64,000 nt of DNA from Hirundichthys speculiger (Eukaryota > Chordata > Actinopteri > Beloniformes > Exocoetidae): positions 293,865 to 357,864 of the forward strand of contig JAGFBZ010000365.1 in the NCBI GenBank assembly GCA_018398805.1, in the 5' to 3' direction. The notes beneath the pieces are model-generated. The model searched no databases and was not told the DNA's origin. It was given only the letters and a program-made list of their open reading frames with translations. Position 1 is the stretch's first letter; the number at the start of each line of letters is the position of its first letter. Positions 35,748-46,510 of this stretch are shown here, piece by piece. Both the position numbers and the translations under genes were made by a program.

Positions 35748-37306
35748 TAAGTTTGTTGTGTTATTCTACTTCACTTAATAAACACACTTTATTTCATTTG
35801 ACTAATAACTTTATTACTGTAATTACCATTTACATTAACAACAATAACATCAACAACAACAACATAGCAGCGTGTCAGAGACCACAAACAATAAACTTAC
35901 ATGCTTCAGGGAGCTGTGTTTGTGTGGATGTTTGATCAGAAGGCACCGCTCCAGCAGCTGTTTGGGGCATCTGCAAATATTTTCTGAGTGCATCTAGACA
36001 GATATAGAGTAGATATATTTATGACTGTACAAGCAAAAATAAAAAATGAAAAAAAAAAACCAGCTGCTGCTGCAGTTTACATTTTCATCACCTGGCTACT
36101 GAATTTCAGCAATCATTAGGCACAATATCAAATGTGATAAGTACAGTAGGAGGAGGAGAGCTAAGCAGCAGCGACACTGGACACACAGTTGTTAATAATA
36201 GTAATGGTAAAATTAATTTTCAATTATATAATGATTTGATGCAGTATCAGTATAATACAGTATCAGAGCGGACACACGGGCAGGGATAATAACTGTGTAG
36301 AAACTATCCTATAACGGATGGAACTAACTAACTTTTACATTCTTCTCATCATAGACATAAACAGCGCCGATGCAGTGCATTTCATATTAAACAACACAGA
36401 GAACAGCCAGCAGAAAGCTGTGTTTTATTGTATTTTTAAAAAGGAAGCCAGATACACTGATCATAGCCGACCCATCCCCAGCTGACCGGCGGCGTGTGCA
36501 CATGATTTGACCCCTATTTTGATCCCTCTCATCATTTATTAATTCTTCTTAGTAGCTATCAGTGTGTTTTATTATTTTTTTTTAGCATGTTAAGTCAGCA
36601 TTGCCCATGCCCAAAGTCCTTCTCTGGCGTTGTTTAACGTTACTTCAACATAGCTAGCTCAAATAAAAAGTCTTCACACAAAACGGCATAAAAAAAAGAG
36701 AAGGCATTAATGTTACCTTTATATTGCGACTTATTCTTCTCCTCCTCTTTTCTTCTCTTTCTGTTCTGCGCACTTGAGGGCTTGGATGGCCTTTTCATCT
36801 CGTAAATCACACCTGTCCGAGATCGTCTTCCACTTGTCCTGCCCAGATCTGATAGTGGGGCAGATAACAGTCATTTTGCAGTAGAATCGTGCAAATAGTG
36901 ATACAAGCACCAAAGTTTGCATGGTGATTTCCAAGGGGATACTTAACAAATCTGCCTGATTGGCCATTTGAAAATCCAAGATGGCTGCCATTTTTCAAGA
37001 TGGCGGCCAAATTGACCTGCCGAAGATGATTTTTCTCATAGAAATGCACATATTTTGTTGATATGGGTGATCTTGGTGTCAATTTGTATGTTTTCAAATA
37101 TGATGGATCCTTTTTTTCTAGTTTCAACGCCCTCAAATAGATTATTTTCTCATGTTTGGGTGATTTGATGACTTTTTTCTGATTTTGTATTGCATGCATG
37201 GCTTGATCGCTTGTTATACTGTACATAGCAATAGCTAGTGCATGGGGTGTAGGGCTTGGTGGTAGAGGTAGTACCTTTGTTTTAGCAGTCAGCCACATTC
37301 CTTTGA

Positions 37307-38767
37307 ATGGACTCCTGGCACTGGTCCTCACTACTGGTTCAACTCTCACCTATGGCTAAAGATGACTACAAGCTGTTCTCCCGACTGTTCATCTCCTGCC
37401 AGAACAGACAATGTGACTTGCAAGAATTCTTCAAGCATGAGAACCAGGCAGCTCCTGCTGCTCTCAGTGACAGTGGCAAGCTTCATACATGCCAGAAGTC
37501 ACAGCTGGCTCAAGTTCTTCAAGCACATGTGACAATGCCAGAGAGAGAACCAGAGGGAGATGCTATCATCATCGATGGCTCAGCTTTTATCAATGCCTTA
37601 CCTCCACACATCTCAAAGACATTCGATGACTATGCCAGAGAAGACATTCTTCCGAAAGTGGAATCTTATGGTGCCAAATACAAGCGTGTGGACATAGTAT
37701 TTGATGTGTACAAGAAGTCAAGTCTGAAGTCGGAAACCAGGCTGAAAAGAGGACAGGGGATCAGGAGAAGAGTGACAGGAACCAGCAAGACCCCAACAAA
37801 TTGGAGAAGCTTTCTGCGGAATGACAGCAACAAGACTGAGCTATTTCATTTTCTTGCGGGGAAAATATGTGAAGCACAGATGACAAGCACAGTCACTGTG
37901 ACAAAAGGAGAAGATGCCATTAGCAACAAAAGGAGGCCACTGGATTCTCTGGCTGCATGCTGTCATGAAGAAGCAGATACTCGAATATTTGTGCATGCCA
38001 GGGATGCAACCTTGGGGGGTAGCAAGTCCCTTATCATCAAAGCCAATGACACCGATGTAGTTGTCATAGCGGTGTCTGTACTGCCATCCATGCAGAAGCT
38101 TGGTCTTGAGAACATGTGGATTGCTTTTGGCCAAGGTGCCAGTGCTCGATGGATTCCAGTTCATGAAGTAGTTTCGGCTATAGGGCCTGAGAAAGCCAGT
38201 GGGATTCTATATTTCCATGCTTTCACTGGGTGTGATACCGTATCCGCCTTTCGTGGGAAAGGAAAGAAATCTGCCTGGCTGACATGGGACGTTTGTGATG
38301 CGGTTTCCGAAACCTTCACCAAACTGAGCCACTGTCCAACAGAAGTTTCTGATGATGACCTACAGATGCTGGAGAATTTTGTTGTCCTCATGTATGACAG
38401 ATCTTCTGCAGCCGCTGGTGTGGACGAGGCAAGGTTGAATCTCTTTGCCCACAAGCAGAGGTCATATGATTCAATCCCACCTACGAGAGCCGCCCTCAAG
38501 GAACATGCAAAGCGTGCCGCCTACCAGGCCGGGATCATCTGGGGTCAAGCAACTCTTTCCAACCCAGAAATTAGCAGTCCTGCTGACTGGGGGTGGATGC
38601 AGAAAGGAGATACATGGCACATATGTTGGACAACCCTTCCACCGATAGCGACAAGCTGTCAAGAACTGGCAAGATGTTCCTGTCAGAAAGGCTGCAACCA
38701 GAGATGCAAATGCTTTCGCTCAGGGCTCTCCTGCACCACACTCTGCAGCTGTGTGTGTGAGCAGTAA
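37307..38767 (+). CDS. 486-aa XPG/FEN1-like nuclease with cysteine-rich tail, transposon-encoded
   Basis: Intact ORF. Acidic residues follow the order known from FEN1/XPG nucleases: D90 in AIIIDGSAF, D133 in DIVFDVY, E222 and D224 in HEEADTRI, D248 and D250 in KANDTDVVVIA, and D310 in FHAFTGCDTVSAF. Residues 456-484 are a Cys-rich segment (CSCQKGCNQRCKCF, then CTTLCSCVC) like CXC/tesmin-type zinc-binding repeats. The order of acidic motifs and the Gly-Cys-Asp position suggest a flap-endonuclease active site that binds two metals. It sits alone between long TIRs. The N-terminal 80 residues look like the remains of a larger upstream domain. The nuclease assignment is inferred from motif order; an unrelated fold sharing these motifs is possible. 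Confidence 0.72.
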   Translation: MDSWHWSSLLVQLSPMAKDDYKLFSRLFISCQNRQCDLQEFFKHENQAAPAALSDSGKLHTCQKSQLAQVLQAHVTMPEREPEGDAIIIDGSAFINALPPHISKTFDDYAREDILPKVESYGAKYKRVDIVFDVYKKSSLKSETRLKRGQGIRRRVTGTSKTPTNWRSFLRNDSNKTELFHFLAGKICEAQMTSTVTVTKGEDAISNKRRPLDSLAACCHEEADTRIFVHARDATLGGSKSLIIKANDTDVVVIAVSVLPSMQKLGLENMWIAFGQGASARWIPVHEVVSAIGPEKASGILYFHAFTGCDTVSAFRGKGKKSAWLTWDVCDAVSETFTKLSHCPTEVSDDDLQMLENFVVLMYDRSSAAAGVDEARLNLFAHKQRSYDSIPPTRAALKEHAKRAAYQAGIIWGQATLSNPEISSPADWGWMQKGDTWHICWTTLPPIATSCQELARCSCQKGCNQRCKCFRSGLSCTTLCSCVCEQ

Positions 38768-39549
38768 CAGCATTAAACTTGGGCACAGAAACACTCAGCT
38801 AGGCCTCCTCTGAGCATGTGTAAAGCTACAGACATTACAGTTTATAATTCAGTTATAGACTTATCAATTCATGAAGAATGGCGATATGTTCTTGCATAAT
38901 TTAACTTCCTTGGTCAGCAATCAACAAAGTGAAGTATGTGTACAAACAAGGACAATGAACTGAAAACTACAAACCAAAAACTCATAATGGACAACTTGAA
39001 TAACAGCAATAGACTTTAGCAGTAGTCAATTTCATTTTCAGTGCCGCTTTTGATAACATGGTAAAGATCTGAAAAGCTAGCTCAAAGCCAGTCTAAATGT
39101 TTAGATTGACAACTACAAGTAATGATTTGTACTTGTTCTCTACAAATCTTTATCTGCCATGACAGACAACGTACGTGAACTAGCTACAAACAATTTCATT
39201 TTTCTGTGCAGTTTTTAGTAAAATGATAATGCCATGAAAAGCTAGCTGAAAGCCAATCTAAATGTTTATGAAAGGTATAAAGATTTGATGATTTTTTCTA
39301 TCCTAATCTGCTTAACATTGTTTCCCGTCCACATTTTAAGTAATGTAAATGTTATGTTTATTTGTATTTATTTGATTTGATTTACATTTATTTATTTATG
39401 TATTTGATTGACACTGTTATTAAAAGTTTTGTTACAATATTTTTATTTATTTTATACCATTAGACATAAAAATTGATAGCAAGATCACTCAAATTGACCA
39501 AGTACATGCATTTCTATAACGAAAAATCATCTTCGGCAGGTCAATTTGG

Positions 39550-39579
39550 CAGCCAGGCCAGTAGCCAGGGAACTTGGGG

Positions 39580-39617
<38 letters not shown>

Positions 39618-39756
39618 CTAAGACCCCCCTTAGAAAAATTTCAGCCCCTGTAGGCTGTTTGCTATCCCTTTACCATTTCATATTGATGTTCATTTACACC
39701 CCCCTTAGGAATTCTGTTAGCATGCCATCTAACGCCACCTGGCTACGGCGCTGTAA
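39550..39756. mobile_element. Small MITE in the right TIR, carrying a G37 run
   Basis: The Academ-like right TIR is interrupted between CAATTTGGC and GGCCATCTTG. The insert starts near CAGGCCAGTAGCCAGG and ends CCTGGCTACGGCGCTG, so GTAGCCAGG is inverted at the two ends. It contains 37 consecutive G at 39581-39617. No coding capacity; boundaries are approximate. Confidence 0.6.
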
Positions 39757-40274
39757 TGTCGGCCATCTTGAAAACTGGCGGCCATCTTGGATTTTCAAAT
39801 GGCCAATCAGGCAGATTTGTTAAATGTCCCCTAAGGAATAAACATGCCAAGTTTGGTGCTTGTATCACTATTTGCACGATTTTTCTGTTGTCTGCCCCAC
39901 TATGATCTCTGATCCGCGAATCATGATCTGGACCCAATAACGACACGTCACGTGCTCACACATAATTTAGGAACATGTCACTGTTTATTTATTTGTAATG
40001 TTAATATGTACTTTTTTCCAGACAGAAAACACTAAGTGAGGCCGCCAGTGGGCATAGAAAATTATTATTTTATTATTATTTTCCCTCAAGGCCACGGGGG
40101 ACTGGCGGCGTGGCGGCGCCCCTCCAGCAGATGGCGCCCTAGGCGGCTGCCTATATCGCCTATGCCAAGAGCCGGCCCTGTGTGCCATCATAGACTATGG
40201 AAAAAGAAATGTTGTGACATCACCTATGGGTTCCCTGAAGAAGTAAGAAGTCCAAATTTCCAATTACTGGACTA

Positions 40275-41861
40275 TGGAGCCCCGTTTAGGTCATAATTCA
40301 ATGAATAAATGAGTCTATTATTATGAAATACAGCCGTTTATTATTATGACATACATATCCATTATTATGAAATGTTTTCCATTATTATGAAATACATGTT
40401 TATTATTATGAAATATTTCCCATTATTATGAAAAAAAATGTAATTATTATAAAATATATTTTATTATTATTTAATATTAGTTTAATGCATGATAGTTTTT
40501 TTCCAGAATGCCATTTTTATTTAAGAATGAGATGTTACATAATAATGACAGTTTGCCACTGGGCGGGACCAGTGGTTGACCTGCATGCTCATTGGCTGAT
40601 CCTTCTCCATTCTACGCTCTGAAATCGACTAGTTGGTGAGGGACTCGCATCGAGCCTGTTGGCTACCTCTCGGAGTAAAGGCTGATTTATACTCGAACGT
40701 CAGGTCGTCTGCGTCACCTACGCAGACAACGCAGAGGTGCCCCCCCACCCTACGCAGACACTACGCAGAGACTCCCGTGCACCTCTCCAAAAAAGTAACT
40801 CGACGCAGACACTACGCAGAGAGGGGAGGAGAGAGGAGAGAATGGAAGCCTCTTGGTCAATTCTACATCCGCATAGAAAAGAGCGCGTCATTGAAGAAAT
40901 GAGGAAGTACCCACATCTGTACGATTCTGGTTCTCCACACTACAAAGACAGCACATATTCTAGTAAGGAGGGAGATAGCGATGAATGTGGGTTTGGATAC
41001 GGCTGAGACAGTGAGGAAGTTTAGGGATAAGTTTAGTAAGTTTAGCCCGTTCGTGATTGTCACTCTCACGTTGTGGCTTGGAATAACACAGTGGAGACGG
41101 CGTTTGGGCATAAATCCAAAATAACTGAGGCATACCGGCGACAAGATAACTGTGAGACATTGCTGCGAGAGTATACACAACCCTTAAGAAGCATGATGAA
41201 TTAAGCCCCCAAAAAGTACGGCAGGACTTTTTCAAACTGATCGTCCCTCTTGCATTGTGGTTGGAATAACATAGCGGAGAGTGCGCGAGTATAAATCAAA
41301 AGTGTCTGCGGCATCTCTGCGACAAGCTGACGGCGACACATTGACGTGAGAGTATACACGGCCCTTTAGTCAGAAAAGGATCTTTCTCCTGTCGCCATGC
41401 CATCAAAATCAAGTTTTCACTACATTTCATGCTACGTTTCTTCATCAATGTCAACTTTTAACCGTAAACTGAGGTGCATTCTGTCACCCACTGTCACCTA
41501 CAGTATATACATTACACCTCTCGCCCACTATAGATATTCACTGTTCTGTTGCTTATGCCTCAATAAAAGAGCAGCCAATCACATAAATGGCTCCGCCCTC
41601 TCTGCTGTGATTGACACACAAATCATTCTTATGAAAAACAAAGACATTATTATGTAAAAGCTCATTCTTATGAAAAACAAAACCATTATTATGTAAAAGC
41701 TCATTTTTATGAAAAACGACCATTATCACAATAATGGGAAATGTTTCATAATAATAAACATGCATTTCATAATAATGGGAAATATTTCATAATAATAAAC
41801 GCCTGTATTTCATAATAATAGACTCATTTATTCATTGAATTATGACCCAAACGGGGCTCCA
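40275..41861. mobile_element. Mutator-like element with long AT-rich TIRs
   Basis: The ends TGGAGCCCCGTTT are inverted, and the match continues well over 100 bp through GGTCATAATTCAATGAATAA and repeated ATTATTATGAAAT motifs. Flanks TACTGGACTA (40265-40274) and TACTGGACGA (41862-41871) match at 9 of 10 positions. A 9-10 bp duplication plus long TIRs points to Mutator-like elements. No transposase is visible; the interior holds a Harbinger-type insert. Confidence 0.7.
40677..41367 (+). mobile_element. Small PIF/Harbinger element with MADF remnant
   Basis: The ends AAAGGCTGATTTATACT and AGTATACACGGCCCTTT are imperfect inverted repeats, flanked by AGT on both sides (40674-40676 and 41368-41370), a 3-bp duplication typical of Harbinger. 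Near 40885-40980 a forward frame reads RVIEEMRKYPHLYDSGSPHY, the start of a MADF-type DNA-binding protein that accompanies Harbinger transposases. It contains tandem ACGCAGACACTACGCAGA pieces. No transposase. Confidence 0.72.
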
Positions 41862-41871
41862 TACTGGACGA

Positions 41872-42042
41872 CATCATATTGCCAGAAGCTTCCACCATAG
41901 TCCGCCATACTCGGGGGCAGAACAAAGGGGGGGCAGAGACAGTGAGTCATAGGGAGGTGTGTGTGTTTTCATGTAAGTGTTTGCATGCTCATGTGTGTAG
42001 TAGAGAATCTTCCTTGTTGCCTCAGCTCCAGACATTCCCAGA
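41872..42042. other. Unclassified sequence before the minisatellite
   Basis: It continues the repeat that flanks the hAT at 35290 and then leads into the telomere-like minisatellite. No gene recognised. Confidence 0.4.
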
Positions 42043-43985
42043 CAACGTTCGCCCAGTCTTTGTGATAAGATGTTGACACGGCCTTGATAACGTTCTGGTG
42101 CAGAGCCACAGGTGTTAGGGTTAGGGTTAGGGCTAGGGTTAGGGCTAATTCGCCCAGTCTTTGTGATAAGATGTTGACACGGCCTTGATAACGTTCTGGT
42201 GCAGAGCCACAGGTGTTAGGGTTAGGGTTCGGGTTAGGGTTAGGGTTAGGGTAAGGGTTAGTTCGCCCAGTCTTTGCGATAAGATGTTGACACGGCCTTG
42301 ATAATGTTCCTGTGCAGAGCCACAGGTGTTAGGGTTAGGGTTAGTTCGCCCAGTCTTTGTGATAAGATGTTGACACGGCCTTGATAATGTTCCTGTGCAG
42401 AGCCACAGGTGTTAGGGTTAGGGTTAGGATTAGGGTTAGGGTAAGGGTTAGTTCGCCCAGTCTTTGGGATAAGATGTTGACACGGCCTTGATAATGTTCC
42501 AGTGCAGAGCCACAGGTGTTAGGGTTAGAGTTAGGGTTAGGGTAAGTTCGCCCAGTCTTTGTGATAAGATGTTGATACGGCCTTGATAACGTTCCGGTGC
42601 AGAGCCACAGGTGTTAGGGTTAGGGTTAGTTCATCCAGTCTTTGTAATAAGATGTTGACATGGCCTTGATAACGTTCTGGTGCAGAGCCACAGGTGTTAG
42701 TGTAAGGGTTCGGGTTAGGGTTAGGGTTAGTTCGCCCAGTCTTTGCAATAAGATGTTGACACGGCCTTGATAACGTTCCGGTGCAGAGCCACAGGTGTTA
42801 GGGTTAGGGTTCGGGTTCGGGTTAGGGTTAGTTCACCCAGTCTTTGCGATATGATGTTGACACGGCCTTGATAACATTCTGGTGCAGAGCCACAGGTGTT
42901 AGGGTTAGAGTTCGGGTTAGGGTTAGGGTTAGTTCGCCCAGTCTTTGCGATAAGATGTTGACACGGCCTTGATAACGTTCCAGTGCAGAGCCACAGGTGT
43001 TAGGGTTAGGGTTAGGGATAGGGTAAGTTCGCCCAGTCTTTGTGATAAGATGTTGATATGGCCTTGATAACGTTCCGGTGCAGAGCCACAGGTGTTAGGG
43101 TAAGGGTTCGGGTTAGGGATAGGGTAAGTTCACCCAGTCTTTGCGATAAGATGTTGACACGGCCTTGATAATGTTCCGGTGCAGAGCCACAGGTGTTAGG
43201 GTTAGGGTTCGGGTTAGGGTTAGTTCGTCCAGTCTTGGCGATAAGATGTTGACACTGCCTTGATAACGTTCTGGTGCAGAGCCACAGGTGTTAGGGTTAG
43301 GGCTATGGTTAGGGCTAATTCGCCCAGTCTTTGCGATAAGATGTTGACACGGCCTTGATAACTTTCTGGTGCAGAGCCACAGGTGTTAGGGTTAGGGTTC
43401 GGGTTAGGGTTAGGGTTAGAGTAAGGGTTAGTTCGCCCAGTCTTTGCGATAAGATGTTGACACGGCCTTGATAATGTTCCAGTGCAGAGCCACAGGTGTT
43501 AGGGTTAGGGTTAGTTCGCCCAGTCTTTGTGATAAGATGTTGACACGGCCTTGATAACGTTCCTGTGCAGAGCCACAGGTGTTAGGGTTAGGGTTCAGGT
43601 TAGAGTTAGTTCACCCAGTCTTTGCGATAAGATGTTGACACGGCCTTGATAACGTTCCAGTGCAGAGCCACAGGTGTTAGGGTTAGGGTTAGGGTTAGGG
43701 TAAGTTCGCCCAGTCTTTGTGATAAGATGTTGATACGGCCTTGATAACGTTCTGGTGCAGAGCCACAGGTGTTAGGGTTAGGGTTCGGGTTAGGGATAGG
43801 GTAAGTTCACCCAGTCTTTGCGATAAGATGTTGACATGGCCTTGATAATGTTCCGGTGCAGAGCCACAGGTGTTAGGGTTAGGGTTCGGGTTAGGGTTAG
43901 GGTTAGTTCGTCCAGTCTTTGCGATAAGATGTTGACACGGCCTTGATAACGTTTCGGTGCAGAGCCACAGGTGTTATAGGAAAGG
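42043..43985. repeat. Compound minisatellite interleaved with telomere-like TTAGGG repeats
   Basis: About 20 tandem units average 97 bp. Each has a conserved core running from GTTCGCCCAGTCTTTG through GATAAGATGTTGACACGGCC to GAGCCACAGGTG, followed by a variable number of TTAGGG or variant (TTCGGG, TAAGGG, TTAGAG) hexamers. The hexamer stretch changes length between units, while the core is nearly constant. It is flanked on both sides by non-telomeric DNA, so it is interstitial. Open frames inside are repeat artefacts. Confidence 0.95.
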
Positions 43986-44159
43986 AGGAGGTAGTGGGAA
44001 GAGAGCATCCCTCGACATAACATTCCAGGAGAAATTTAGACACCAGCCTTCACGGCTGATTCTGGGGAGCCAATACAGCAATATACATTGTTTTTAGGTC
44101 AGGCAAATTTGAAAAGAAAAACTTTTGCATCTGCCTTAGAGTTCACTGGTACTTCTCAG
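43986..44159. other. Spacer after the minisatellite
   Basis: Ordinary sequence with no feature recognised. Confidence 0.4.
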
Positions 44160-44458
44160 CAGTGTTGTACCTGAACGCGTTCATTGAATGAAAGTTCACA
44201 AACTAGTTCATATTTTTCACGAACGTGAACTGAGCGCGCTCTCTTTCTCCTTCACCAGCGTGGGGTCTGAACGAGTTCAAATGGGCAGTTGTGAACGACG
44301 CTCTTTCAAAGTTCACGCACGGTCAAAACTGTGCCAGGTTTCCAGCGAACCCCATTTAAAATACACCACAAACGAGCCTGATATGTATCTGAGGAAATCA
44401 ATCAAACATGGCAACACGGACTGTCGCTGCTGTCACGCTAACAATTGTGTCATCAAAC
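44160..44458 (+). mobile_element. hAT-like 5' end, truncated by LTR insertion
   Basis: Begins CAGTGTTGTACCTGAACG, a hAT-style CAGTG terminus, followed by GTTCAC-rich subterminal repeats in both orientations. The forward frame to 44553 carries no recognised domain. The sequence is cut at about 44459 by an LTR. The other end was not found. Confidence 0.5.
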
Positions 44459-44526
44459 TGAAAGTAATTCTCCGTGTTCTTTTATCTGGTGCCATTGACG
44501 AGACTAGAAACAAAGGTCAATTAAGT

Positions 44527-45951
44527 TTAACACTAGAACCGCCAAGGGGGTAATTTTTACCCCCTAGCATTTTCAAACGTTTGTATTTCTGTTAAAATAA
44601 AACCCCTACATCTGTAAGTTCATGACTTTTCCTAAAATGGAATTATTAATCATTCAGTGAATTTTGGTGAGTGTGTGATGAAAAGAAAAAATAATATGAC
44701 CATTTATACCTAGAACCGCCGAGGGGGGTAATTTTTACCCCCTCACATAAACGCTGTATACAGCTGCCCCCTTTTGCACCACGCCCCTCCCGCTTCTCTC
44801 TGTTGCTTAGCAACGCCCAAACTTTGTGCCGTCATCGGACTTTGACAACTATTTTCATCACTAAATCTTTCAAACAAACAGCAAAATTTAAGAATTGAAC
44901 CCAACAAAAATAACAGCTGGCTGTTGTACCAGAGATCTGAGTGAGGGAGAGTCAGAAAGAGCAGAGATCACGTAGATGTGAGTGAGGAGGAATCGGTGGA
45001 GAGAGAGACCGACGACTCGTCATTTTTACCAGGTGATACAACATCAACTGAAGATGAGGAGCCGAATTTATGAAAAACGGCTTCTATAAGTGCTGGGTCA
45101 CCACCACATACATTCAGTCCTCAGACACAGTGGGGGCTCGCGGAAATACAGGTAAATTCGGAAGTCAAGCGTTTTAGTTTCCTCTGGTTCTAATCATCTG
45201 GTAGTTTAGCGAGGCAACGACTCTGACTGATCTAATCATAAATATTATTTTTATAATTATATTTACATTGTTCAGAGCTCAACCTGTATGTCAGCTACAT
45301 GAGGCGGCCAAGGATGGGTCTCCGTTTGGAGACCCATAAAGCTGGGACTGTGGACCGGGAGAGCCCAGTCCAAAAATGTCCCGGTGGAGAGAGGTGGTCC
45401 AACTCCATACGCGCGCCACAACATTGACGACCCTGTGAATGCGTTCATGTACCTGATGGACCGGGTGATACAGCAAACCTGTGACTGAACGGTGGCGGAG
45501 CCGCGCCGGTGGAGAGGAGGGTGTGTGTGCGTGAGGGGGAGCGCGCAGCATTAATCCGTTTTTCAAAAATTAATAAAATATCTGTTAACATCTGAAGTCT
45601 GTTGTTTTGTATTGTAAATAGTCTGTTATTCGATTGCTGTCGTTTTCATGTTTGTGTTAACATACAGCTCCTACAGTTTGTTGATGAACGTACCGATGTA
45701 TTTATTTGTGTGGCTGAGAGAGAGAGCGGGCGCAGCGTTCGGCTACGGAGAAAAAAGCTGGCAAAAATATACATTTTAAACACTTATTTTGACAAGTTTC
45801 CATTATTATTTCAGAAATATTTAGGAATTAGCCACTTCACAACTTCTAGAAATGACATCTTAGCATCGGTGACGCTGTTGTTGCAAGGGGGTCAAAATGA
45901 CCCCCCTCGGCGGTTCTAGGAAGTTTGGAATGTTGGCGGTTCTAGTGTTAA
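44527..45951 (+). mobile_element. piggyBac element, internally deleted
   Basis: Bounded by TTAA at 44527-44530 and 45948-45951. The ends read CACTAGAACCGCC in both directions. A second inner copy of the motif occurs on each side (CTAGAACCGCC near 44711 and GGCGGTTCTAG near 45909), next to AATTTTTACCCCC-type palindromes. Coding remnants on the plus strand are an acidic stretch (about 44980-45070) and the transposase N-terminal region containing DPVNAFMYLMDRVIQQ (about 45440-45480). The DDE catalytic core is missing, so it is non-autonomous. Confidence 0.88.
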
Positions 45952-46510
45952 TACAATCATGATTAAAAAGAATCAATATGCCATGCAGAATATTTCAATC
46001 GGCCGATGGCACACTTCACTGACACTACAAGGTGTCAGTGAAGTCAGATTCTGTCCGTTTTTAAAAGATCCCACGGAGGCGGATCCTTGGTTCTCCTAAG
46101 TTTTATGGCCCTTTGTCTCAGAATCCAAATGGCCAAAAGCAGGTCCAGACACATGTGGTTGTGTTTGTCCAGGAAATGAGATGTCCCTCAAATGTTTATC
46201 TATGCTGTCACAGTCTTTTAGTCGCAAACTGTTGGTGGGGGTCTGGGAGGATGTTACAGTAATTTAAGTCATAAACCTAAAATGAGGAACTCACTGTCGT
46301 AAAAGGAGAGTATTCCTTCATGTCATAAAGTTTTAGTTTTAACAATTAAACAGTCCTCAGATATTTTAATCCTAACAGTCTCCACTCAAAACATGATTAA
46401 TTCATGGTTTCCAAATCAACTGTTTTATATATGTATTTAAAATATTTCTCTATCCACCTTTTCATATAAAAAAAGCATTTTATGTGAAAACAAAATAAAA
46501 CAGTATACTA

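Larger units (their letters stand above)
36853..39902 (+). mobile_element. Nested DNA transposon with long TIRs and XPG/FEN-like ORF (Academ-like)
   Basis: Both ends read TAGTGGGGCAGA inward and are flanked by TGA (36850-36852 and 39903-39905), a 3-bp duplication. The inverted repeats are long: about 36853-37085 matches 39470-39902 in reverse complement, sharing blocks such as CGTGCAAATAGTGATACAAG and CATCTTCGGCAGGTCAATTT. The right arm was expanded by a small MITE with a G37 run. The only long ORF is at 37307-38767. A 3-4 bp duplication plus an XPG nuclease fits, from memory, the Academ superfamily; no transposase core is seen, so this is probably an internally deleted copy. Confidence 0.7.
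35290..40180 (-). mobile_element. hAT transposon with perfect 8-bp target duplication, internally replaced
   Basis: The ends CAGGGCCGGCTCT and AGAGCCGGCCCTG are inverted. TGTGCCAT occurs directly outside both ends (35282-35289 and 40181-40188), a perfect 8-bp duplication. Only the C-terminal part of a minus-strand transposase survives (35490-35747). It contains a C-rich run near 35341-35384 and a complete second transposon at 36853-39902. Most transposase sequence is missing, so the element is non-autonomous. Confidence 0.93.

Noticed and set aside
36807..37349. 180-codon minus-strand frame
   Set aside because: It runs through the left terminal inverted repeat of the XPG-type transposon, and its counterpart in the right arm is not open; no domain recognised.
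42043..43985. A true chromosome end
   Set aside because: TTAGGG stretches are short, mixed with variants, interrupted by a unique core and flanked by non-telomeric DNA on both sides.
44188..44553. 121-codon frame at a hAT-like end
   Set aside because: It crosses the hAT/LTR junction and into the piggyBac end, so it is a chance fusion.
45602..45919. 105-codon frame
   Set aside because: It runs across the right terminal region of the piggyBac element with no recognised domain.
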